Source: Closterium sp. Naga37s-1
Lineage: Eukaryota > Streptophyta > Zygnematophyceae > Desmidiales > Closteriaceae
Assembly: GCA_947471745.1 (NCBI GenBank)
Contig: CANJKZ010000424.1
Location: 353,501 to 417,500, forward strand
Direction of reading: 5' to 3'
DNA length: 64,000 bases
Below the pieces are notes generated by a model, which was given only the letters and a program-made list of their open reading frames with translations, did no database searches and had not been told where the DNA came from. This document shows positions 11,054 to 22,300 of the stretch, one piece after another; the first letter of the stretch is position 1; the number at the start of each line of letters is the position of its first letter. The translations under genes were made by a program, and so were the position numbers.

Positions 11054-14000
11054 ATGGAAGCCACGCGATTAGACGCGTTCCTCGCCGTCCTCCTGCTCGC
11101 CGTCGCGCTGCCCTTCAGCAGCTTTCCCCAACGCTCGTGGGCCGCCAAACCGCCAGACCCAGCGGCTGTGGCGGCGCCGGTAGAGGAGGCGGCGGCGGCG
11201 GCGCGGCTGAACTACAGCGAGGCGCTAGAAAAATGCATTTTCTTCTTCCAGCTGCAGCGGTCCGGTAGACTGCCGCGCTCGCAGCTACCCACGTGGCGTG
11301 GCGACTCGGGACTCACGGATGGCAAGGCGGAAGGGGTAAGGGGGAGGCATAGGGGCTAGAGGGAGGTACAGGCGGAGGTGCAGGTGGAAGGGGGAGAGGA
11401 AACCACCGAGTAATGCGGAAGAGAAGGGCGGAAATGGTACGCTAGCCGACACTCTAGCAGCTCGCCTCAACCCCAGGCTAACGCAGAGCAGAGCAGTCGA
11501 GCACAGAGCGGCGGCAGAGTCAACGAAACGCGCCGTCAGCGCAACGGACTCGCGCAGCTCGCGCGCTACCCCAACCCGCGCCCTCACGTGGACTTTCCTT
11601 CCCCCTCCCCCCTCCTCTCTCCCCTCCCCCTCCCCACCGTGACGGCGGCGGCAGGTGGACCTGACGCGCGGGTACTACGACTCGGGCGACAACGTCAAGT
11701 TCGGCTTCCCGCTCGCCTTCACCGTCACCGCGCTCGCCTGGAGCGTCGTCGAATACGGCGCGCAGCTCACGGCGCTCGGGCAGATCAAGGCGGCGCGCGA
11801 CGCCGTGCGGTGGGGCGCGCACTTCTTCGTGCACGCGCACCCCAAACCCAACGTGCTCTACGCGCAGGTGCGCGGGTGAGAGAGCATGTGCACGGATGAG
11901 AGAGCATGTGCGCGGATGAGAGAGCATGTGCGCGGGTGAGAGAGCATGTGCGCGGATGAGAGATCATGTGCGCGGATGAGAGATCATGTGCGCGGATGAG
12001 GGTGCAGGTGCCCCGACAATGGGCAGATGGGCTGGCCGTGTAACCGTTGTTACATTCACCATTTCATTCACTGCTGGGTTTTCACTAAGTCTCACATTCT
12101 GACTCAGCAACAGGTATCGAAACCGCACCTCGAATCCCCAAGGGTTGGGCAGGTACGGGCCAGGTTTGAGTCAGGTATGGGTCAGGTTACTTTTAGGTAA
12201 AAAAACTAGCTGACCCCAAAATATCCCCGAAGTAACTTCTGACCCGAAAATGTCTTTGGAGTCAGTTTAGGGTTAACTTTGGGCCAGGCTAGGGTCAAGT
12301 TGGCTGTCGGGACAGGTTTGGGTCAGCAACATTTTGAGCTCGGAGCTGCCCTCTAATGCCCTTTCTGTTCCTCGCCTCACCACGCTGACTGCATGTGTGC
12401 GTACATCACCACATGCGTGAACGGCAAGCGCAGGTGGGCGACGGGCAGTCGGACCACAGCTGCTGGCAGCGCCCCGAGGACATGACCACGCCGCGCACCG
12501 CATACCGCCTCGACCCTCAGCACCCCGGCACCGAGCCCGCTGCCGAGGCGGCGGCAGCACTGGCGGCGTCGAGCATGGTGTTTGGCAAGACAGACGCCAA
12601 CTACTCCAAGTCGCTGCTCACCCATGCGCGCCAGGTGCGCTGCTCACCCATGCGCGCCAGGTGCGCTGCTCACCCATGCGCGCCAGGTGCGCTGCTCACC
12701 CATGCGCGCCAGGTGCGCTGCTCACCCATGCGCGCCAGGTGCGCTGCTCACCCATGCGCGCCAGGTGCGCTGCTCACCCACGCGTGCCAGGTGCGCTGCT
12801 CACCCATGCCCGCCAGGTGCGCTGCTCTGCTCCCATGCCGCCCATTTTATGCCAGCTCCACGAACGTCGTCACTTGCATCAACCACTGGTCTGCTTCCTC
12901 ACAATGCAATGCAATCTCCTCTCACTATCCTCCCGAGTCCCGACTCCCCTGCTTCCCCCACCCTCCCCTCCCCCCCTCCTGCCAACCCTCCAACCCGTGG
13001 CAACCCTCAGCTGTTCAACTTCGCGCGCAAGTACCCGAAGAAGTACACGGACAGCATCCCCTCCGCCTCCGCCTTCTACAACTCCTACTCCGGCTTTAAT
13101 GTGCGTCGCCCTCCGCCCTCCTGCACCCTGCTGTGTCCCACCATCACTCTTGTTCTGCCTGTGCCAGCACACATGCACGCTCTGAGACATGCTGCTGATG
13201 TGTCTTGCTCTGTGCATGCTGACGTGTCTTTTTCTGTGTATGCTGATATGTCGTCTTACATGTTTTGCGCCACCCAGGACGAGTTGCTGTGGGCGGCGGT
13301 GTGGCTGTACCGCGCCACGGGGGAGAGGCGGTATCTGGACTACATCGTGACAAACGAGAAGCAGCTGGGCGGCACGCAATCGTCAGTGCAGAACTTCTCG
13401 TGGGACAACAAGTATGCCGGCGCTCAAGTGCTGCTCGCTAAGGTCAGGGCAGGGGGCCGTGAGAACGGTGCTTCTGGGGCCGCTGCTGCCTGGCCAATCT
13501 TCCACTGCCACCCCATCCCACACAATGCTCCCATCCCATCCAATTTCATGCTGGAACAACACTGCCCACTTTTCTCTTCCCCCTTACTCCCTTCAACCAA
13601 TTCCTCCCATTCCTCCCCTTCCTCCCTCTCCCCCCTCTCAGGAGTACCTACGGCGGCAGGACCCGGCACTGGAGCTGTATCTGAAGCGCGCCAAGGACTT
13701 TGTGTGCGGCACCGTGGTGCGCGGCATGCGATCGCCAGGTGCGTGCCGTGGCATCAGATCACCAGGTGCGTGCCGTGGCATCAGATCACCAGGTGCGTGC
13801 CGTGGCATCAGATCACCAGGTGCGTGCCGTGGCATCAGATCACCAGGTGCGTGCCGTGGCATCAGATCACCAGGTGCGTGCCGTGGCATCAGATCACCAG
13901 GTGCGTGCCGTGGCATCAGATCACCAGGTGCGTGCCGTGGCATCAGATCACCAGGTGCGTGCCGTGGCATCAGATCACCAGGTGCGTGCCGTGGCATCAG

Positions 14001-15510
14001 ATCACCAGGTGCGTGCCGTGGCATCAGATCACCAGGTGCGTGCCGTGGCATCAGATCACCAGGTGCGTGCCGTGGCATCAGATCACCAGGTGCGTGCCGT
14101 GGCATCAGATCACCAGGTGCGTGCCGTGGCATCAGATCACCAGGTGCGTGCCGTGGCATCAGATCACCAGGTGCGTGCCGTGGCATCAGATCACCAGGTG
14201 CGTGCCGTGGCATCAGATCACCAGGTGCGTGCCGTGGCATCAGATCACCAGGTGCGTGCCGTGCCGCCACCCACGCCCTCAGGGAACCGGCTATGATCAA
14301 ATCGCAACCTCCATGGAGATCAGATATCTAAGTTCCAGCTTGCAATCAAATCTCTTGTGCTGCAACTCATGTGATGTTTCTTCCCTCTGCACGGTGTGCC
14401 CTGTGCCACTCACCGAATGCAGGAGGCATGCTGTTCCTCATGTCATGGAGCAACCTGCAGTACGTCACGGCCATCAGCATGGTGCTCTCCACCTTTGCTG
14501 ACATCCTTGACGCCGCCCCCGCCAGCGCCGGCAACGCCACGGCCATCATGTGCGACTCCACGCCCATCACCCCCACCGCCATGCGCCGCTTCGTCAAACG
14601 CCAGGTGCGCGCCGTCCCCCATGCTGCATTGCCATACGTGTGGCTGGAGTATCTACACTTGACAGCATCGTCCCTTGCTGCTCTCAACCTGTTCGTCTCC
14701 AATGGAGACTCCAACTGCTCCTCCTGTGCTACTGTTCCCTAAGCCCACTCCGTGCATGTGACTGCACCCCCAACCCCTATTCTTCACCCCTCTTCATGTT
14801 CTCTCTCCCTCCACTCCCCCTTTCCCCCCTCCTCCGTGCACACCCAAGGCCAGGTGGACTACATATTGGGCGTGAACCCCAAGAAGCTGAGCTACATGGT
14901 GGGCTTCTCCTCCTCGTACCCGCAGCGCGTGCACCACCGCGGTGCATCCCTGCCGTCCATCTGGGTGAACAACACGCGCATGGGCTGCAACGACGGCTGG
15001 CCCGCCTTCCAGTCCAAGGTGCACCCCATCCCTCATCTCCCCATCACACCACACCACTCCCAGTGCCCAGGCAGCACCGCACCCATTGCCAGTGCCCTTG
15101 GTTCCACAGCAGGCTCAACCGCCCACCACACCTCCCAGTACCCAACTGACCAGCTGCCAGCCCCAGCGCCACATCAGTCCCCTGCTCCCTGCTGCTGCAT
15201 CGCTGCACTCTCCACTGCTATGCTTCTAACCCTCACTCCCCACTGCGCTCCTCTTAACACCCCACAGGCCCCGAACGTGAATGTGCTGACGGGGGCGGTG
15301 ATAGGCGGGCCGGACAGCAGCGATGCGTTCCGGGACGAGAGGGACAACTACCAGCAGGTGGAGCCCTCCACCTCCATCAACGCCCCCTTCGTTGGTGTCC
15401 TCGCCCGCGTTGCTGGAGGCCCCCCCAAGGCTAGCCCTCCACCTGCCTCCCCCAAGGCCCCCCCTCCTCCCCCCAAGGCACCACCACCTCCTGCTGGCAA
15501 GCGCAAGTGA
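11054..15510 (+). CDS. secreted endo-beta-1,4-glucanase (glycoside hydrolase 9)
   Basis: Nine exons: 11054-11335, 11655-11867, 12434-12634, 13011-13100, 13278-13442, 13642-13738, 14423-14604, 14854-15018, 15268-15510. Phases agree, giving 545 aa. Residues 1 to about 30 are a signal peptide; no membrane anchor follows. The GH9 landmarks are in order: [19 protein letters not shown] with the catalytic base region at 103-106; [36 protein letters not shown] at 433-440; and [12 protein letters not shown] with D488, D491 and proton donor E497. This is a secreted class B-like cellulase. The tail (about 517-545) is Pro/Lys-rich rather than a carbohydrate-binding module. The segment between exons 6 and 7 ([11 protein letters not shown]) is shorter than in land-plant enzymes, and that is where a 27-bp splice-donor array occurs. 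AATAAA motifs follow the stop near 15552 and 15585. Confidence 0.95.
11868..12007 (+). repeat. 20-bp tandem array starting at the GH9 intron 2 splice donor
   Basis: Seven 20-bp units follow each other from the first intron base. Each begins GTGCGC (GTGCAC once) and contains GGRTGAGAG, so each unit carries one or two donor-like GT sites. Variation is limited to a few positions. The array ends at GTGCCCC. Confidence 0.85.
12100..12330 (+). repeat. degenerate GGGTCAGGTT-rich segment in GH9 intron 2
   Basis: Many irregular variants of GGGTCAGGTT / GGGCCAGGTTT / GACCCGAAAATGT occur over about 230 bp, some in inverted orientation (CTGACCCC). No regular period was found. Origin unknown. Confidence 0.45.
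12617..12830 (+). repeat. 26-bp tandem array copying the GH9 exon 3 end and its donor
   Basis: The last 18 bases of exon 3 (CTCACCCATGCGCGCCAG) plus the first 8 of intron 3 (GTGCGCTG) form a 26-bp unit. CCAG|GTGCGCTG recurs eight times at exact 26-bp spacing, the first at the true donor 12634/12635. The last two units carry substitutions. Because 26 is not a multiple of 3, using another donor shifts the frame. Confidence 0.9.
13731..14262 (+). repeat. 27-bp tandem array of splice donors, GH9 intron 6
   Basis: From the true exon 6 end (GCCAG|GTGCGT at 13738/13739) a 27-bp unit repeats with essentially no mismatches. Every unit ends CACCAG and the next begins GTGCGTGCC. Twenty donor-like junctions lie between 13738 and 14251. 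The reading frame stays open through the array with nine-codon unit GACRGIRSP. Splicing from any copy to exon 7 would keep the frame. Confidence 0.93.
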
Positions 15511-16307
15511 CCGACAGTCTTCACTGATGGATTTAGTGGATGGCATCTGAGGAATAAAAGTTCCTCGTATTTAACGTGGGAGGCAATAAAATCTGTCCAC
15601 TAATGAGGACAGGACCATACTTGGATTGTATATATGATGTAAGCTATAGTAAAGGGGCAAGCGATACTGATACCAGTAGTTGGAAGGTTGCAACAGGATT
15701 GAAACAACTGATTGGGAGACCGGTGTTGTTGGGGATAGCGCTAAGAACGCGGAACACCATAACACTGAGAGAAACATTTGTTGTACCAGCCAATAATATG
15801 TACTGCGTCGAAGTGTGCAGCTTGGCAAGAAAAAGCATATGTTGCTTGCATGCTGGATCTTGTTTTACCCCGCATAAAAGCCTCTGTATGTGAAACCGAA
15901 TTGGTGACTCTTTCTTGAGCATCACAAAAACGAGGATGGGGCCGAATTTCCTAGTTACCAGTATCGAGTCATCCAAAGCGAAAGACTGCGAGAGGTTTTA
16001 GTGCTTGCGAGGAACACCATTCCCGCTTCCTGTTGCGCGATTTCCGCGCTGCCGATCTGCTGGAGCACACGCCGTCTCGCTTCGCCGCTTCCCACATTGT
16101 GTCCCCCTTGCGCGTCGGCCGCCGCCACTAGCAGCGTGCCCCAGAGAGAGAGAGCTCCCAAGTCGCCCTCTTCGTGCCGCTTGCTCTTCTAACACCTACC
16201 TAGTCAGTGCCATCAGTAGTGCGTTGCTAGACGCTCTGCGGCTACCGCCGGACGCGCGTGCGCAGGTCGTTCAGAAAGGCGCGCGCGCGCGGTGGTGGTG
16301 CACGGGG
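15511..16307. other. intergenic region, GH9 3' side / KLHDC4 promoter
   Basis: About 0.8 kb with the GH9 3' UTR (polyadenylation-like AATAAA near 15552 and 15585), then an AT-richer stretch to about 15990, then a GC-rich 5' leader upstream of the kelch gene. No exon, RNA gene or mobile element was recognised. Confidence 0.5.
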
Positions 16308-19300
16308 ATGGGGAAGAAGGGGAAGGGGAAGCCGGGGAAGGGGAAGGAGAAGACGGAGCGCAAGACGGCGAAGGCGGAGGCGAAGAAGCAGCGGCGCGAG
16401 GAGAAGAAGGTGGACGAGGAGGACGACGTCGACGCCATCCTGGTGCGCGCTGGGAGGGGGGTGCTGGGGAGCAGGGGCATGGGGGGAAGGGGGTGAAAAA
16501 GGAGGCGATGAGGGGTAAGGGAGGCAATGAGGAAGTGCATGGGGCGACTGGCGCGTTGAGGCGCGTCGAGGGAGACGCAGCACCCCGTGCCGACTTGCGA
16601 CTGGCGACTGGCGAATGTGGGCGAGTGGCATGCCAGCATGGGAGTGGCAGGGAGGGGCGTGGAGAGGGGCGGTGAGGCAGCCGACTGCGGATGGATCTCG
16701 GTGGGAGATGGACACAGCTCGTCTCAACGCCAGGGGTGGGAGCGGCGCACATGTGTGATCTGAAATTTCTCTCCACACGCACCACAGGGAGGCCTCCGCT
16801 CTCCCTGCTGTCTCTCTGGCATGTGGTTACGCATGGCATGTGTGGCATGTGGGATATGCATGTCATGCGTGGCATGTGGGGCATGTGGGGCATGTGGGGC
16901 ATGTGGGGCATGTGGGGCATGCGGGGCATGTAGGGGCATGGGGGGCATGTGGGGCATGCATGGCGTACAGGCGAAGATAGCAGCGGAGGAGGCGAAGAAG
17001 AAGGAGGTGCATGTGGAGGAGGGCGTGCCGCCGCCCTCCCCTCGCTGCAACGCCACCGTGAGTCGCGCCCCAACCCTCCCTTCCCCTTCCCCTAACAGCA
17101 GCGCGGTGGTACTTTGTAAGATGCCCCATCCATGAGCACTCGATCCATTGCCTCTCCTTCGCTCCCCTCCTCTCCCGCTTCCTATCCCTCGACCCCCTCG
17201 CCCCCGGCTGCTTCCCCGTGCCTCATTCATTCTGTGGCCCCTCTCATCTCTCTCGCCCGCCCAACCACTCGCCCGCGTGGCAGATGGTGGTGAATCCGCT
17301 CAAGGACACGGAGCTCATCATCTTCGGTGGGGAGTTCTACAACGGGGATAAGGTGTGCCTTGGGGTCACACCTGGGGGATGGGCTACTGGCGCCCACCAT
17401 TATTGAAGCTATGTGAATCATTGGGTTCACTCATTGGTCGCCTTCCTTTGCTGCGTTCCTCCGAAGCTTCTCCTGCCCTTGCCTATTGCTGGTGTTCTCA
17501 ACCTTGCCTCATCGGCCCAACTTCCCAACATTTCCCCCCCTTCGCCCACCCCCCCACCAGACGTACGTGTACGGCGAACTGTACCGTTTCAACGCGGACA
17601 AGGCCACGTGGCGCCTGGTCAGCAGCCCCAACAGCCCGCCGCCTCGCAGCGGGCACCATGCCGTCGCCTGGAAGAACTTCCTCTTCGTCTTCGGTGCGTG
17701 CCCTGGGTGCTGTGCTCTGCACCACGTGACCCTAAACCCTAAACGCGGTCGCCTGGAAGAACTTCCTCTTCGTCTTCGGTGCGTGCCCTGCGCCACGTGG
17801 CCTGGCCACACGAATCTGTTCGTGTTCGCTGACAGTTAACCATGCTGCATGGACTTCGTGTGTCGTGTCTCACGCAGTGTGTGTGTTGGTGCAACCCTAC
17901 GGTTTGCACTCGGCTTGTTGTCCGTGTGCGTGAATGTGTGTGTGTATGGAATGGTATGAGGGCATGGGATAATATATATTTCATGCTTATAATTGTGTGT
18001 GAATGTTGAGTCATGATGTCGAGTGTGTGTGTCGAGTCAATAGCGAGTTATCGCTAGACGCGTGTTACGCGGCCGTTTGTGTCTCGCGCGTGGTTTCTAT
18101 TTTGTCGTGCGCGGTTTCTATTTTGTCCTGTGTCGAACGTTCGGCGTGTCGCAGGTGTGTGCAGCAGACCCATCAAGAACTCAAGGATGAGTTTGTGATG
18201 AAGAGCCCGAGCCTTGGTGTCAAGCCTCAAGTGATTTCGAAGCTTGCCAAAAGGGTACACCTCAAGATATTGAAGATAGTTACATTACTTTGTGTAGTGT
18301 AACATTTCACTTGGTGTAGGCCCTAGTGAAGGGTAGTTTCGAGACCCTTCGTGGTTGGGGACAGTGTGGCACTGTTCCACATCACTGTACCTCGGCTCTT
18401 GGGGTTTGTAGGAGCTGGGAGTCATTCCCAACTCGTAACTCTTCCTATCTTGTGTTCTAAGACTATAGTGGCTGCCATAGTACCATTCGTTCAAACCGAC
18501 GTTGTGTCGTCAATTCTTTATCAAATCGTGCAATCTAAATTGCTAATTGTAGAAGACGTGAAGACGCTCCAGATCCAATTTGAATCAGGTCATTTGCAGC
18601 TGTGAGCAGAACGCTATCAACGTTTGAAGCCGCTGTGCAGAAATCCGTCTGTGCTCTCTATCTTTCGTTTTAGGCACATTCAAGCCTATTGTGACTATAA
18701 CAAGTGGTATCAGAGCCCCTTGGAGAAGTTTCGACAATGTCTGGACCTGAGGAAAGGGGTGACAGAGGTGCTGGTGGCAGTGGAGAAGCTCAAGCTCAAG
18801 GCCAACCCCGTGATTCAGCCATGGCGCCCATGCAACCAAGTCTTGGCCCACCTAGGGATGAGCCTAGGGTGTTTGGGCTTGACAAGTTCAACGGTGACAA
18901 CTTTGCTGAATGGTCCTTCAAGATGGAGAACATCTTTGACCACTATGACCTGCTGGAGGTGATGGAAGGAACGGAGAAGCGCCCCGAGAACGACCCGGAG
19001 AAGAGCCCGTGGGTGCGGAAGAGCGCACAAGGCTATCTCTTACTTGGGCAAGCGTTGGGGAGCAGTCAGATCCGTCACATCAAGCCATTCCAGCGTGAAC
19101 CAGAGAAAGGACCAAAGGCATGGGCTGCTCTCAAGGGTGTACATGCTCCTGCAATAGCGGCGGTAGCGGTGGTGTTGGAACGGCAAATGGCGGCACTACG
19201 AATTGAAGAAGACGAAGCGGTTGAAGAAGGGGTGCAGAAATTCTTCGACTTGTTGACGCGGCTTGAGGGAGCTGATTTGAACTACAGTGAGCTCCAAAAG

Positions 19301-22300
19301 AAGACCAAGTTGCTGGCCTTACTCCTAGAGTCATGGTCCTCGCTCATCATCAACCTTAATCGCGACTTGCCCCGCCTCTCGCTTGAAGACGTGAAGCGAG
19401 CTATCCTTCAAGAGGATTTCCGCCGCCGTGAGTTGGCGAGTGCGGATGGCGCTGGGGCAGCGAGCATCGGCCGTGGATATGGTCGAGGAAGAGGCAGAGG
19501 ACGAGGGGGAGGAAGGTTTGGTGGCAGCAACTTCGGCGGAGGCCGCAGGAGTGGCGGTTACGGCAGCGACGACAAGAGCTACGGACGCGGTCGCGGCCGA
19601 TTCGACAGCGAGTGTCACTATTGCCACAAGAGCGGACACATGTGGCGCGACTGCTACACACTCCCTGATGGTTGGACCCCTGCTCAAGGCCAAGAGGGTA
19701 GAGGAGCAGGAGGAGGGAGAGGACGAGGCCGTGGAGGCCGTGGCGGTCGCGGTGGCGGAGCTGCAAACATGAAGAGCGGAGACAACGACAAGGACCCGAG
19801 CGACGATCGATACCCGGGTCTATTCTACTTTGTGTCGACGCAAGTACCGGCTGGTCCAGAGAAGGATGAAGGCTTTGAGGAGCCAGCAGCTGTGGGGAAG
19901 GTGACCCTACACCCCCTGGACTATTGGGTGATTGATAGTGGCGCTACCTATAGCATGACACCTCGCCCGGACTTGCTCACCGAACTCGAGCCGTCACCGG
20001 TGAAGCATGTCACATCGGCTTTGGGGCAGCGAGCAGAGGTGAAAGGCATGGGCAAGGCCATGTTCAAGGGTGCTGATGGGAAGATGGTGGGCCTCAAGAA
20101 CGTGCTTTGGGTGCCCAGCCTTGCTGCAAACCTGATTTCCGTGCGGCGGTTGGCAAAGGCCGGCATGGACACGAACTCGAAGGGAGCCAAGACCTACACC
20201 GCAAGGCTTGGCGATCGAATTCTTTGGGACCTTCATGAGGACAGGGATGTCTACAACGAGATGTGGCAGATCCCAGTGGTCCCTATGCCTAAGGAGAGGC
20301 AAGTGGCAGCAAGCATCAGCACCAAGGATGGAGCGGTCGGTAGCGACGATGGCGCGAACGGTCGCGCTAAGGAGAATGAGCTCAAGAAGAGCAAACCTGG
20401 AGGGACCAGCAAGTTCAGTGAACCTAAGGAGAGTGGTGCAGCAACCAAGGAGCAGCAAAAGGGTGAGGAGAACCCAGAGGCAGCAGCGGAGGAGGACTAC
20501 GGAGAGAGTATGTGGGGCGCTATTGCGAGCGCGGCATTCTCCAATCCAACTTCGGCTACGGGGGAGTGTGATTGGCTCACCTTGCATCGGCGCATGGGGC
20601 ATGTGGCCCTGCCCATCTTGCAGCAGCTAGTGAAGAATGAGATGGTTGCTGGCATACGTGTGAAGGGGGAGCCCGATGAGGTGCTTGGCTGCCCGACGTG
20701 CATTCAAGCCAAGTTCACCCGGTTTCCGTTCCCTAGTTCGGAGGCAACGGCAAAGGCACCGCTTGATGAGGTGGTGATGGACGTGGTGGGCCCCCTGAAG
20801 CTTGGAGCTGCTGGAGCTGAGTATTTTCTCACCATTGTCGACGTCTACACCCGCATGACTTGGGTGTACGTGCTGGCCAAGAAGAGCGACGTGGCTGAAA
20901 CGTTGAAGACGGATTGGTTCCCGATGGTGGAGCGGCAACAAGACCGTCTAGTCAAGTCAATCCGCACCGATCGAGGGGGAGAGTTCCTGAGCAAGGAGTT
21001 TGGGTTGTGGCTGAAGAAGAATGGTATTCGGCACTCCCTCACCATGCCATACTCCCCTGCAATGAACGGCATCGCCGAGCGAGCGAACCGCACAATCACG
21101 GAGGCGGCACGCGGGTTGCTCATTGAAGCCGGGCTACCCGACTATTTCTGGCCTGATGCGGTGCGGAGCGCGTGTGTGGCCAAGAACAGAGCCTTGACTC
21201 ATGTGGGAGCAGACAAATGGGTGCCCTATGTGGAGTGGCTAGGAAGGAAGCCAAAGGTGGATATGCTTCGGGTGTTCGGGTGCATGTGCATGGCGCTCGT
21301 GCCTAAGCATCTTCGGCACAACAAGCTTGGTGCCAAGGCGGTGTGGGCCGTGCACTTGGGCATGACTCAAAACAGCAAGGGATGGCTTCTTTGGGACCCA
21401 TTCACCAAGAAGTTCTTGGTGAGCAGGGACTGCAAGTTCATGGAAAACTTCATGTACAAGGATTGGAAGGCGGAGAATGAGGCGAAGATAGGCGTGCGGT
21501 TTGGGGAGGTGAAGAGTTCCGGTTTGGAGCATGTGGAGCTGCCTTTGGAACTGAGCAGCGGCAGCACAACCACAAGGCAATCCTCCCTTGTGAATGGGGG
21601 AGAGGAGGCCAATGATGCAGAGGAAGAAGAGGAGGAGGTGCAGCAAGTGAGCGAGCGTGCACCGTCACTCCCTTCCCGTACTACGAGTGCTCCACGGATT
21701 CGAGCCACACCGCAGCAACGCCAAGGCCTTCAAGTCCCTGCAGCTGAGGAGGAAGGAAGGGGGAAGAGAAGATTTCAACCCCCTAATAGGCTGACCTATG
21801 ATGCGCCGGGAAAGCAGGGCAAGACAGCCCTGGCCGGAGCGGCAATGATGGTCGGAGACGACGAGGAGAGTGACTACGAGGAGTGTGCCTTCGCGTTCTT
21901 CTCTCCGGTGGAGATGCCGGGAGAACCAGCAACTCTCAAGGAGGCTTTGGAGAGTAGTGATGCTGAGGAGTGGAAGAAGGCCATGGAGAGTGAGCTGAAG
22001 AGCATCGAGGAGAATGACACGTTTGAATTGGTGGAGCTACCGGAGGGGCGTACGGCGATAACGTCCAAGTGGCTCTTCAAAATCAAGTCGGATGCCGACG
22101 GCAAGATCGAGCGCTACAAGTCTAGGCTTGTAGCCAAGGGGTACCAGCAGAAGGAGAAGGTGGACTTCAAGGAGCTGTTTGCCCCTGTGGTGAAGCCGAC
22201 GACGCTGCGAACCCTATTCGCGGGAGCCGCCATCAAAGGATGGGTAGTAAAACAAATGGACATCGTAACGGCATTCCTTAACGGCATCCTTGAGGAGGAG

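Noticed and set aside
13731..14262. CRISPR-like regular repeats
   Set aside because: Units are contiguous with no spacers, and the DNA is eukaryotic; a minisatellite explains it.
12582..14501. 639-codon open frame across the GH9 region
   Set aside because: It crosses four GH9 exons in or out of frame and runs through the 26- and 27-bp arrays. The true product follows from exon homology; the length is due to stop-free repeats.
17730..17743. Chromosome end suggested by CCCTAAA repeats
   Set aside because: Only two units inside an intron; interstitial, not a telomere.
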